Shown here one piece after another: positions 31,350-40,400 of a stretch of DNA of 64,000 nucleotides. The notes under the pieces are model-generated. The model was not told the origin of the DNA. It worked only from the letters and a program-made list of their open reading frames with translations, and ran no database searches. Each line of letters begins with the position of its first letter. Position 1 is the first letter of the stretch. Source of the stretch: an uncultured Planktomarina sp. GTDB taxonomy: Bacteria > Pseudomonadota > Alphaproteobacteria > Rhodobacterales > Rhodobacteraceae. Location: NCBI GenBank assembly GCA_943788425.1, contig CALSQF010000001.1, positions 124,001-188,000 on the forward strand. The letters are read 5' to 3'. The position numbers were made by a program, and so were the translations under genes.

Positions 31350-31951
31350 CACAGGCTTTTTTCACTGGTTTCATCACTCTGATGTCGCTGATTCTGGCGG
31401 TGGGTGCTCAAAATGTATTTATCCTGCGTCAGGGTATTCTCCGTCGGCATGTTTTGCCTCTTTGCCTCTTTGCCGCTGCAAGCGATGCGCTCCTCATTTG
31501 GACCGGGGTGGTTGGCTTTGCGATTGTGGCGCAACTGGCACCGGGTATCGCCCATCTTATGACATGGGGTGGCGCATTGTTTTTGGGCGCCTACGGCGTC
31601 CTGCGTTTCCGCGCGGCCTATCTTGGGGACTATTGTTTGGAGCTTGGCGAAGGACGGCAGAGTCTTAAAAAGACCCTGATCACACTGGCCGGTTTCACCT
31701 TTCTAAATCCGCATGTCTATCTCGACACAATAGGTCTCATCGGTGCTGTATCCGCACAATACGACGCAGACAGCCTGCGGTATGCCTATGCGATCGGTGC
31801 CAGCGTCGGCTCATTGGTGTTTTTCTGCGCCTTGGGATTCGGGGCCAGACTCTTGGCGCCGATTATGGGATCCAGCACGGCCTGGCGGGTGCTGGATATT
31901 TTGGTTGGCCTAACTATGTGGGCGATCGCAGCAGTGTTGCTGAGCTCTTGA
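31346..31951 (+). CDS. LysE/ArgO-family amino-acid exporter
   Basis: A 201-residue inner-membrane protein with six hydrophobic segments. It carries the family signatures VGAQNVFILRQG near residues 19-30 and FTFLNPHVYLDTIG near 116-129, which are typical of the LysE/ArgO branch exporting basic amino acids. Length is normal. It is translationally coupled with DUF502. No LysG/ArgP-type regulator adjoins it. The exact substrate (lysine or arginine) is inferred from the motifs. Confidence 0.88.
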   Translation: MTQAFFTGFITLMSLILAVGAQNVFILRQGILRRHVLPLCLFAAASDALLIWTGVVGFAIVAQLAPGIAHLMTWGGALFLGAYGVLRFRAAYLGDYCLELGEGRQSLKKTLITLAGFTFLNPHVYLDTIGLIGAVSAQYDADSLRYAYAIGASVGSLVFFCALGFGARLLAPIMGSSTAWRVLDILVGLTMWAIAAVLLSS

Positions 31952-31974
31952 GCCGGGCCATCGTGCCAGTGGGC

Positions 31975-32050
31975 AAAAAAAACGCCAGCACGAAGCTGGC
32001 GTTAAGTTATTGAGGCAGGTTTCATACAGGCAAGAAACCTATCGAGCAGT
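31975..32050 (-). ncRNA. candidate small RNA with own promoter and strong terminator
   Basis: On the minus strand, TTGGAG (32085-32080), a 17-base spacer and TATAGT (32062-32057) form a good sigma70 promoter. A transcript starting near 32050 would contain a perfect hairpin AGGTTTC / GAAACCT with a 10-base loop (32040-32017). It would end in a terminator hairpin AACGCCAGC / GCTGGCGTT (32003-31981) followed by eight T residues. Total length would be about 75 nt. No minus-strand gene ends here, so the terminator is otherwise unexplained, although the hairpin might also terminate the lysE transcript from the other side. It matches no RNA family I can name. Confidence 0.45.
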
Positions 32051-32111
32051 ACGAAGACTATAAACAATCTGTTTAACGGCTCCAAGCTAAAAGTTTGAAA
32101 ATCTAATATTC

Positions 32112-32138
32112 CCGCGCTAGCCTGTGGCCACAGCGCGG
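32112..32138. promoter_or_regulatory. nested palindrome upstream of the solute-binding protein gene
   Basis: A perfect 12-base palindrome CTGTGGCCACAG (32122-32133) lies within alternative outer arms CCGCGCT / AGCGCGG (32112-32118 and 32132-32138), 24 bases before the ATG at 32162. It is a likely operator for a dimeric regulator. The regulator is unknown. Confidence 0.4.
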
Positions 32139-32161
32139 CAAAATCAAAGGACCGGCCCCCA

Positions 32162-33982
32162 ATGCTACATGGACAAGAGATCAATTCAAAACTTATTGGA
32201 GCGGTTTTTGCCGCTGCATTTCTATTGGCCAATTTGGCGGCCGCAGACCCACAGCATGGCATAGCTATGTATGGTGACCCCGCATTACCACATGATTTTG
32301 TGTCCCTCCCTTATGCGAACCCAAATGCCCCCAAGGGCGGAACCATTGTGTCCGCAGAAGGCGGCACCTTCACTTCACTCAATCCGCATGTCCGCAAGGG
32401 CTCTGTGCCTTGGCAGCTGCGATTTCTGGCCTATGAGAGTTTGATGGGCCGTTCCTATGACGAGCCTTTCACCCTTTACACGCTTCTGGCCGAATCGATT
32501 GAGACCGATGAGACCCGCCGCTGGGTCGAATTTTCGCTACATCCAGAGGCCCGATTCTCTGATGGCAGCCCAGTGACCGTTGAGGATGTTATTTGGTCCT
32601 ATGAAACATTGGGCACCATTGGCCATCCGCGCTACCATGGGCTTTGGAAGAAAATCGAAACGGTAACCCAGACCGGACCACGCAGGGTGAAATTCACCTT
32701 TGCGGCTGAGGATCGTGAGTTGGCTCTCTTGGTGGGACTGAGACCAATTTTGAAAAAAGCACAATGGGAGACGGCAGATTTCGAGAACTCCGGCCTTGAT
32801 ATCATCCCCATTTCCAGTGCCCCCTATGTCATTCGCGATTTTGACCCGGGCAACTATGTTCGCCTCATGCGCAACCCAAAGTATTGGGGCAAGGATATTG
32901 GGTTTCGGCGTGGCACAAATAACTTTGATGAAATCAGATTGGATTTTTACACCGATGGATCGGTACAGTTTGAAGCATTTAAAGCGGGCGAATCTTCCTC
33001 ATTTCGAGAGTTGAACGCAGAACGCTGGGAAACCTCTTACGATTTTGAGGCCGTCCAGACGGGGAACATCGTTAAATCGATAATTCCCCACCAGCGCCCA
33101 AGCGGCATCACGGGGTTTGTGATGAACACGCGCAAGCCTAAGTTCGCAGATTGGCGCGTGCGCGAGGCTTTGATCGCGGCGTTTAACTTTGAATTCATCA
33201 ACCAAGCCAATACCGGCGGCCGCCAAGAGCGGATCACCTCCTATTTCTCAAACTCGGTACTGTCGATGGATGCGGGACCGGCCAAGGGCCGGGTACGAGA
33301 GATGTTGGAGCCTTATGCAGACAGCCTACTGCCCGGCACGATTGAGGGCTACCGCTTGCCGCAATCGGATGGCAGTGCACGAAACCGCAAGAACATTCGC
33401 GCAGCTGATGCTTTGCTGTCTCAAGCGGGCTGGACTGTGCAAAACGGTCTGCGCCGCAACGCCGAGGGCTTGCCCTTTGAGATCAACGTGACCTTGAAAC
33501 AAGGTGACACCGAAAGCCAATCAATGATGGATATTTATCAACAAGCGCTTGAACGCTTGGGGATCACCCTCATAACCGAGGTGCTGGATTCGGCGCAATA
33601 TAAAGAACGCGCGCAAGTCTATGACTTTGATATGGCCTATTATCGGCGTGGCTTGTCGCTCAGCCCCGGCAATGAGCAAATGCTATATTGGGGCAGCTAC
33701 GGGGTGGACCAACCCGGCACCCGCAATTGGATGGGCATGAACTCGCCCGCCGCCGAGGCGATGATCGCAAAATTGGTCGGCTCAAGCAGTCGAGAAAAGT
33801 TTCTCGCAGCCGCGAAAGCGCTGGACCGAATTTTAACCGCCGGTCGTTATGTTATTCCAATTCACACGAGTTCTTTCAGCAGATTGGCCCATGTCAAAGA
33901 AATCAAATATCCCGAACGCCTACCGATGTATGGCGATTGGATTGGATTTCTGCCGGATGTTTGGTGGTATGAAGCGCAATAA
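32162..33982 (+). CDS. Extracellular solute-binding protein family 5 (YejA-like), orphan
   Basis: A 606-residue periplasmic binding protein with an N-terminal signal peptide (hydrophobic residues 11-27, cleavage near NLAAA-DPQHG). The opening of the mature domain, GIAMYGDPALPHDFVSLPYANPNAPKGG split over residues 36-63, is characteristic of YejA-type oligopeptide or microcin C-like binding proteins. It also has the SBP_bac_5 features FSDGSPVTVEDVIWSYE and NFEFINQ. No permease or ATPase gene is nearby, so it must share a transporter encoded elsewhere. The ligand is unknown. Confidence 0.88.
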   Translation: MLHGQEINSKLIGAVFAAAFLLANLAAADPQHGIAMYGDPALPHDFVSLPYANPNAPKGGTIVSAEGGTFTSLNPHVRKGSVPWQLRFLAYESLMGRSYDEPFTLYTLLAESIETDETRRWVEFSLHPEARFSDGSPVTVEDVIWSYETLGTIGHPRYHGLWKKIETVTQTGPRRVKFTFAAEDRELALLVGLRPILKKAQWETADFENSGLDIIPISSAPYVIRDFDPGNYVRLMRNPKYWGKDIGFRRGTNNFDEIRLDFYTDGSVQFEAFKAGESSSFRELNAERWETSYDFEAVQTGNIVKSIIPHQRPSGITGFVMNTRKPKFADWRVREALIAAFNFEFINQANTGGRQERITSYFSNSVLSMDAGPAKGRVREMLEPYADSLLPGTIEGYRLPQSDGSARNRKNIRAADALLSQAGWTVQNGLRRNAEGLPFEINVTLKQGDTESQSMMDIYQQALERLGITLITEVLDSAQYKERAQVYDFDMAYYRRGLSLSPGNEQMLYWGSYGVDQPGTRNWMGMNSPAAEAMIAKLVGSSSREKFLAAAKALDRILTAGRYVIPIHTSSFSRLAHVKEIKYPERLPMYGDWIGFLPDVWWYEAQ

Positions 33983-34013
33983 GCGCTGGGGTAGATATTG
34001 GAGTAGATCCACA

Positions 34014-34673
34014 ATGAGAAATGCGGTTCTTGCGGAGTTTTTGGGGACAGGTTTTCTATTAGTTTCAGTGGTCGGCAGCGGAATCATGGCTGAGACTCTG
34101 GCTGGTGGAAATATTGCTTTGGCGCTATTGGCCAATGCCATTGCAACGGGCTGTATGCTCTATTGCATCATCACCCTATTTGGTGCGGTCTCTGGCGCGC
34201 ATTTCAACCCCATTGTCTCCCTGGCCTTTGTGTTGCGCGGCGAAATGCCAATCACGCGGGCCTGCGCCTTCATGTCAGCGCAGATTTTTGGCGCAATAAC
34301 GGGGGTGATCTTGACCCATGCAATGTTTGACCAAAGTTTGTTTCAACTGTCGCAAACCCCGCGGAGTGGTGGGCCGCTTTGGGTGTCCGAAATTTTTGCA
34401 AGTTTCGGGCTGCTGCTGATCGTTTTCGGCGGTTTGGCACAAAACTCCAAAGCTATTGCCACAATGGTCGCGCTTTATATCACAGGAGCATATTGGTTCA
34501 CCGCCTCCACCAGCTTTGCCAACCCTGCGGTCTCCATCGCGCGGGCGCTGTCAGATACCTTTGCAGGCATTGATCCGGCCCATGTGCCAATGTTTATCCT
34601 ATGCCAAATGATCGGAATGGCCCTGGCGCTTTGGGCCGTAAGGGCAGTATTTAACACCGAAACAGGCGGTTAA
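34014..34673 (+). CDS. Aquaporin-family channel with non-canonical second NPA surroundings
   Basis: A 219-residue major intrinsic protein with six membrane helices. The two half-helix motifs are HFNPIVS (Asn65, NPI instead of NPA) and FANPAVSIAR (Asn170). The residue after the second NPA is Val, where water and glycerol channels have the selectivity-filter Arg. That replacement is reported for Sinorhizobium AqpS, which passes arsenicals, so a solute other than water is plausible. The start at 34014 is chosen by the family N-terminus (MRNAVLAEFLGTG); the longer frame overlaps the preceding gene. Its stop overlaps the convergent regulator's stop. Confidence 0.85.
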   Translation: MRNAVLAEFLGTGFLLVSVVGSGIMAETLAGGNIALALLANAIATGCMLYCIITLFGAVSGAHFNPIVSLAFVLRGEMPITRACAFMSAQIFGAITGVILTHAMFDQSLFQLSQTPRSGGPLWVSEIFASFGLLLIVFGGLAQNSKAIATMVALYITGAYWFTASTSFANPAVSIARALSDTFAGIDPAHVPMFILCQMIGMALALWAVRAVFNTETGG

Positions 34674-35293
34674 CCAAGCGAGGTGACCCATAAAATTGTC
34701 GCATCTTCCGCGCTTTGCGTCACAACATTATGCCCCATAGAGGCATCGTAGTAGGCGCTATCGCCCCGGCGCATCTCAATCGGTTCGTAGAACTCCGTAT
34801 ATAGCTTAACCACCCCGGTCAGCACATAGAGGAATTCCTCACCATCATGACGCACCCAGCCATCGAATTCTTCCATCGACCGGGCGTGTACCACGGCGCG
34901 ATAGGGCAACATGCGTTTCTTTGACAGGGAATTGGCTAAAAGCTCATGCTCATATGTGGCGGTGACATGGCTTTGCCCCTCGCCCGCTTTGGTATGGGCC
35001 AGGCGGCCGTTGATTTGATTGTTGACCGGTGGGGTAAAGAGCTGTGGCACGGAAATTTCCAAGCCAATGGCAAGCTTTTTTAACGCATCATAGGTCGGAG
35101 ACATTTGCCCATTTTCGATTTTTGATAGGGTGCTGCGGGCCAGACCTGCTTGGCTCGCGGCTTGCTCTAACGTCCAATTGCGCGCTTTGCGCAATTCGCG
35201 CACGCGCAACCCAAGGTTGAGAGGCAATCCATCTTCAGAATTGCCATTTTCACGGGCGATTTGGATAATCGAACTGGGATCATTTTTTGTCAT
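34670..35293 (-). CDS. XRE-family transcriptional regulator with C-terminal cupin domain
   Basis: A 207-residue regulator. The HTH_3 domain (about residues 25-85) reads LGLRVRELRKARNWTLEQAA, then GLARSTLSKIENGQMSPTYDAL. The C-terminal cupin (about 125-205) includes HDGEEFLYVLTGVVKLY and GDSAYYDASMGHNV, a small-ligand sensor. This HipB/SutR-like architecture often controls nearby metabolic genes. It is divergent from the AMP-binding gene (64-base gap) and convergent with the aquaporin gene. The start at 35293 (MTKND) is preferred over one 24 bases upstream. Confidence 0.9.
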   Translation of the reverse strand: MTKNDPSSIIQIARENGNSEDGLPLNLGLRVRELRKARNWTLEQAASQAGLARSTLSKIENGQMSPTYDALKKLAIGLEISVPQLFTPPVNNQINGRLAHTKAGEGQSHVTATYEHELLANSLSKKRMLPYRAVVHARSMEEFDGWVRHDGEEFLYVLTGVVKLYTEFYEPIEMRRGDSAYYDASMGHNVVTQSAEDATILWVTSLG

Positions 35294-35357
35294 AGGCCCG
35301 TCATAAACTGCCCGCACAAGGCTTGCAACCTGGGGTGACGCGCGCTAGCCGAAGCCT

Positions 35358-36855
35358 ATGGATGCTTTGATTGACCTTTCTCCTGCGCCCCCCTGCCCCC
35401 AGAACTTCAATCTGGCGGCCTATGTCCTGGCTGCCGCAAATAATACGCCCGGCAAGGTTGCTTTGACCGTCTATGAGGCGGGTGTTGCGCGCAAATACAG
35501 CTATGCGCAACTGGCGCGGGCAGTATTTGGCGTGGCCACAGGTCTGCGCCAGGCGGGGATTGCCGCCGGAGACCGTGTTTTGCTGCGCATCGGCAATACT
35601 GTCGATTTTCCCGTCTGCTTTTTGGCCCTTGCGGCGCTAGATGCTGTTGCGATGCCATGTTCAATCGCGTTAACGGACCGCGAGGTGCGAGTGCTGCTGG
35701 GCAAAACCCAGCCCAAAGCCATGATTTGTGACCCAAGCCATGGCTTGGCGGGGTTTGACGGGCTGACATTGCAGACCCCGCAGCTGCAGGCATTTCAAAA
35801 TCTTCCCCCGGCCCGGCCGATCCTGGGTGATCCCAATCGCCCCGGCTATATCATCTTCACCTCCGGCACATCCGGCCAGCCGCGCGCCGTTCTGCATGCT
35901 CATCGCGCAGTTTGGGCGCGCAGGATGATGTGGACTGGCTGGTATGAGCTGACGCCGCAAGATGTCATGATGCACGCCGGTGCCTTTAATTGGACCTATA
36001 CATTGGGAACGGGATTGATGGACCCTTGGGCAATTGGAGCCAGTGCTGTCATCCCCAACACGCAAGAGCCCGCCGAATTGTGGCAGATTATGCAGGCGGA
36101 AGAGGCGAGCATCTTTGCCGCTGCCCCTGGAATTTACCGCCGGTTGCTGCAACAGTCTTTTGTGCAGCCGCCTCGCCTTACGCCACGGTTTGAGCGCCGG
36201 TGATGTGCTGCCGCGGTCGGTGCGCCAAAGCTGGCAAGACCGCACCCAAACCCCGATTTGCGAAGCCTTTGGCATGACCGAATGCTCTACGTTTCTATCG
36301 GCGACGCCATCTGCGCCCGAGCATCTTGCCGTGCAACCCGGCCGCAAGATTGCCATCTTTGACGGTGATGACCTGGCCGAGCGTGGACAGATCGGGACCA
36401 TCTCAGTCGATGGGCGGGATCCGGGCTTGATGCTTGGTTATATTGAGGATGCGGCGATCAACTTGCCCCTGAAAAACGGCTGGTATCACACGGCCGATCA
36501 AGGGCAGATGTATGCGGATGGTCGGATTGGCTTTGCCGGGCGCAGCGGGGATATTCTCAATGCCGGTGGTTACCGCGTCGCGCCTCGAGAAATTGAGCAA
36601 GTGTTAGAGGCCTGCCCCGGTGTGCAAGAGGTTGGTGTCACCGAAGTTGAGGTGCGCCCGGATGTTTTTGTCATCGCCGCTTTCGTTGTGGTTGAGGACC
36701 CCTGCGATCTTGCGCAGATCGACGCACTGGCCGCGCGGGATTTAGCACGCTACAAACAACCTCGCATCGTGCAAAAAGTGCCTGCCTTGCCGCGCAACCC
36801 AAATGGGAAATTAATCCGGGCCGCCCTGCCCCAATTGTGGAACTCTGAGTTATGA
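35358..36855 (+). pseudogene. AMP-binding (acyl-CoA synthetase-like) gene broken by one inserted base
   Basis: Two frames encode one adenylate-forming enzyme. The first (to about residue 274) has the P-loop IIFTSGTSGQPRAVLH and stops at 36203. The second resumes with LRHGLSAGDVLPRSVRQSW, then AFGMTECSTF and the C-terminal GRSGDILNAGGYRVAP and NPNGKLIRA. Removing the single A at 36180 restores PPRLRHGLSAG and gives a continuous 498-residue protein of normal length. The downstream coding sequence has no other lesion, so this is a very recent mutation or a sequence error. The divergent XRE-cupin gene may be its regulator. The intact protein would activate a carboxylic acid to its CoA ester; the substrate is unknown. 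Confidence 0.85.
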
Positions 36856-37493
36856 TTAAGCTTGATATCATGTCTGATCCGATTTGCCCCTGGTGCTATA
36901 TCGGCAAAACCCATCTTGAAAAGGCGCTGGCTGAACACCCAGATCACCCCTTCACGGTGGAATGGCATCCTTTCCAGCTCAATCCAGATATGCCGGCTGA
37001 GGGTATGGACCGCCGCGTCTATTTAGAGCGCAAATTTGGCGGCAAAGAGGCCGCGATCAAAGTTTATTCTCAAATTGAGCAAACCGCGGAAGCGCTGGGG
37101 CTGCCCATCGATTTTGCCGCCATGAAGCGCACCCCCAATACCATAGATGCCCATCGCCTTATTCATTGGGCCGGGTTGGAGCAAAAGCAAAATGCGGTGG
37201 TGGATGCGCTGTTTCAAGCCTATTTCTGCATGGGTATCGACATCGGCAACCGCGAGGCGTTGTGCGACATTGCCGAGGTGATTGGCCTGGAACGAGATGT
37301 CATCGCCCGGCTTTTGTCGAGCGATGCCGACCGCGCGATGATCCAAGAGCGTGACGCCCATAGTCGAAAAATGGGCATCACGGCTGTGCCGACATTCATT
37401 ATTGCCAATCAACATGCTGTGCCTGGCGCGCAACCGCCAGAGGTCTGGACGTCCATCATTTCTGAGCTTCAGGGGCAATTGGCCGAAACCTAG
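36852..37493 (+). CDS. DsbA-family (FrnE-like) oxidoreductase
   Basis: A 213-residue thioredoxin-fold protein. The N-terminal active site is CPWC (Cys12, Cys15) in MSDPICPWCYIGK, with the long helical insertion of the DsbA/HCCA isomerase/FrnE group and the cis-Pro region AVPTFIIANQHAVPGAQ near residues 176-192. No signal peptide is seen, so it is probably cytoplasmic. It overlaps the AMP-binding reading frame by ATGA, implying coupled expression, and its stop overlaps the convergent mfd stop. The partner substrate is unknown. Confidence 0.88.
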   Translation: MIKLDIMSDPICPWCYIGKTHLEKALAEHPDHPFTVEWHPFQLNPDMPAEGMDRRVYLERKFGGKEAAIKVYSQIEQTAEALGLPIDFAAMKRTPNTIDAHRLIHWAGLEQKQNAVVDALFQAYFCMGIDIGNREALCDIAEVIGLERDVIARLLSSDADRAMIQERDAHSRKMGITAVPTFIIANQHAVPGAQPPEVWTSIISELQGQLAET

Positions 37494-40400
37494 GCTTTGC
37501 GTTTCGCTTCTGCGGCCACAAGCGTGGCAAGATCCTTGGCAATGGCGAAGGCGCCTTTGATTTTGTCGGATGTACGGCCCCAATCTCGGCGCACAACAAC
37601 CTTGTTGTCACGGATTTTTGCAAGACCGCGTTGATCTTCCAAGAAAGCCACCAAACCGCCGGGCGAGGCAAATTTATCATTGTGAAACTGTATGGTCGCC
37701 CCTTTTGGCCCGCCGTCCAGTTTGGCGATCCCGGCTTTGCGGCACATGGCTTTAATGCGCACGATGAGCATCAACGTATTGACCTCTTTGGGCAGAGGCC
37801 CAAACCGGTCGATCAGCTCGGCTGCGAAGCCTTCCAGCTCAACTTTTGTCGCAAGAGACGACAACCGACGATACAAGCCCAAGCGCACATCCAGATCCGG
37901 CACATAGGCCGCAGGGATCAGGACGGACACCCCAAGGTTTATTTGCGGCGCCCATTGGTCATTATCCAGATTGGCTTCGGTCTCGCCCGACCTGATCTTG
38001 GCAATCGCGTCTTCCAGCATTTGCTGATAGAGTTCATAGCCCACGTCCCGCATTTGACCTGATTGCTCTTCGCCTAAAAGATTGCCGGCGCCGCGAATGT
38101 CCAAATCTTGGCTGGCGAGAGTGAAGCCCGCCCCCAAAGAATCCAGTGAGCCCAAGACTCGCAGGCGTTTTTCGGCGGTGGGCGTGAGTTTGGCACGCGG
38201 TTTGGTGGTCAAATAGGCAAAGGCCCGCGTTTTGGAGCGCCCGACCCGACCACGGATTTGATAAAGTTGTGACAGGCCGAACATATCTGCGCGGTAAATA
38301 ATCATCGTATTGGCAGTGGGAATATCCAGACCAGATTCCACGATGGTTGTGGCCAAAAGCACATCATATTTGCCGTCGTAAAATGCATTCATCTTATCAT
38401 CTAATTCGCCCGCCGGCATCTGCCCATGTCCCACAACGACCGAAACTTCCGGCACATGCTCGCGCAAAAATGCCTCCATGTCGGGGATATCTTGAATGCG
38501 CGGCACCACAAAAAAGCTTTGCCCGCCGCGATAATGCTCGCGCAATAGCGCCTCTCTCAGGGTGATGGTGTCAAACTCGCTGACATAGGTTCGAATGGCC
38601 AGCCGATCGATGGGCGGTGTGCCAATGATGGATAGGTCTCGTACACCGGTCAAAGACAATTGCAAGGTCCGTGGGATAGGTGTGGCCGTCAGAGTGAGCA
38701 CATGCACGTCAGAGCGCAATTGTTTGAGCTTTTCCTTATGCCCCACGCCGAAGCGTTGTTCCTCGTCAATGACCAAGAGCCCAAGGTTTTTGAAACGAAC
38801 CTGATCTGCGAGCACCGCATGGGTTCCGATCACAATATCGACTGTGCCGCGGGCCAGCCCGTCTCGGGTTTCATTGGCCTCTTTGGCCGAGACAAAACGC
38901 GACAGTTGCCGGATCTCGAGCGGAAAGCCGCGAAACCGCTCGGCAAAGCTTTTCGCGTGTTGACGCGCAAGAAGCGTCGTCGGTGCGACCACGGCCACTT
39001 GCAAACCACTACAGGCCGCCACAAATGCCGCCCGCATCGCAACTTCAGTTTTGCCAAACCCAACATCGCCACAAATCAACCGATCCATCGGGCGGCCGGT
39101 GCCCAGATCTTCTATCACATCAGAAATGGCGTTCAATTGGTCGTCGGTTTCTTGATACGGAAAACGTGCACAAAAACTGTCCCACATGCCCAAAGGTGGA
39201 TCTACCAGCGGCGCTTTGCGCAACGCACGTTCGGCTGCCACACGAATGAGCTTTTCTGCCATTTCACGGATGCGTTCTTTGAGGCGCGCTTTCTTTGCTT
39301 GCCACGCGCCGCCGCCCAAACGATCCAAAAGGCCTTCGTCATGGCCATAGCGTGACAAAAGCTCAATGTTTTCCACCGGCAAATAGAGTTTGGAATTTTC
39401 GGCATATTCGAGCAGCAGGCATTCATGATCGGCACCCGCTGCACTGATAATCTCCAGAGCTTTGAACCGTCCCACCCCGTGATCCACATGCACCACCAAA
39501 TCGCCCGGGCTCAAACTTTGAGTTTCGGTGAGGAAATTGTCGGCCCGTTTGCGCTTTTTCGTGCTGCGCACCAAACGATCACCCAGAATATCCTGCTCAG
39601 AGATCACCAGGAGATCATCGGTTTCAAAGCCATGTTCCAGCGGCGAGACCGCCAGATATGTGCCGGCGCCGCGCAGGCCTTTTATATTGCTGATCTCAAT
39701 CAGCTCCCCATGCCCCTCATCTTGCAACAGGCCCGACAGTCGCTCTCGGGCGCCCGTCGAGTAGGACGTAATCACTACAGGCCTGGCGGCGCGCTTGTTC
39801 TTAATATGGTCAGAGACCGCACCAAAGAGGCTCAGGGCCTCGTTCTGACGCTCAGGCGCAAAATTGCGGCCAAGCCGCGCGCCCGCATCCAGGACATTCA
39901 ACCCCGTCGGTTGGGGCAAAACCGATAGGGCAACCTGCCGCCGCCCTGCCAAGGCCTCCTGCCAGGCGGAATCATTGAGATAAAGCAATTCTGGCGGCGC
40001 GGGTTTGTAGACCGTATCTAAACGCCCCTTTTGCGTGAATGCGGTTTTGCGCGCATCATATTGATCTGCAATGGTGTCCCAGCGGGCCAAGCGCGCTGGG
40101 GTCGATTGATCATCCAGAATAACCGTCGCATCGGGCAAGTAGTCAAACAGCGTGTCCATTTCTTCGTAAAAGAACGGCAGCCAATGCTCCACCCCTTGAT
40201 GCTTTCGGCCGGCTGAAATGGCCTCATAGAGCGGATCATCGGTGCCTGCGGCGCCAAACTCAATGCGGTAGTTTTGTCGAAACCGCCGAATTGAGGCCTC
40301 ATCTAGGATCACTTCTGACACGGGGGACAATTCAACCTTCTCAAGCGATTTCACTGTGCGCTGCGTTGCCGGATCAAATTGGCGAATGCCGTCTAGCGTA

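Noticed and set aside
32002-32262. An 86-codon minus-strand frame ending at the hairpin before the solute-binding protein gene
   Set aside because: No ribosome site, and it begins inside the coding sequence of the binding protein; the small-RNA reading explains the terminator better.
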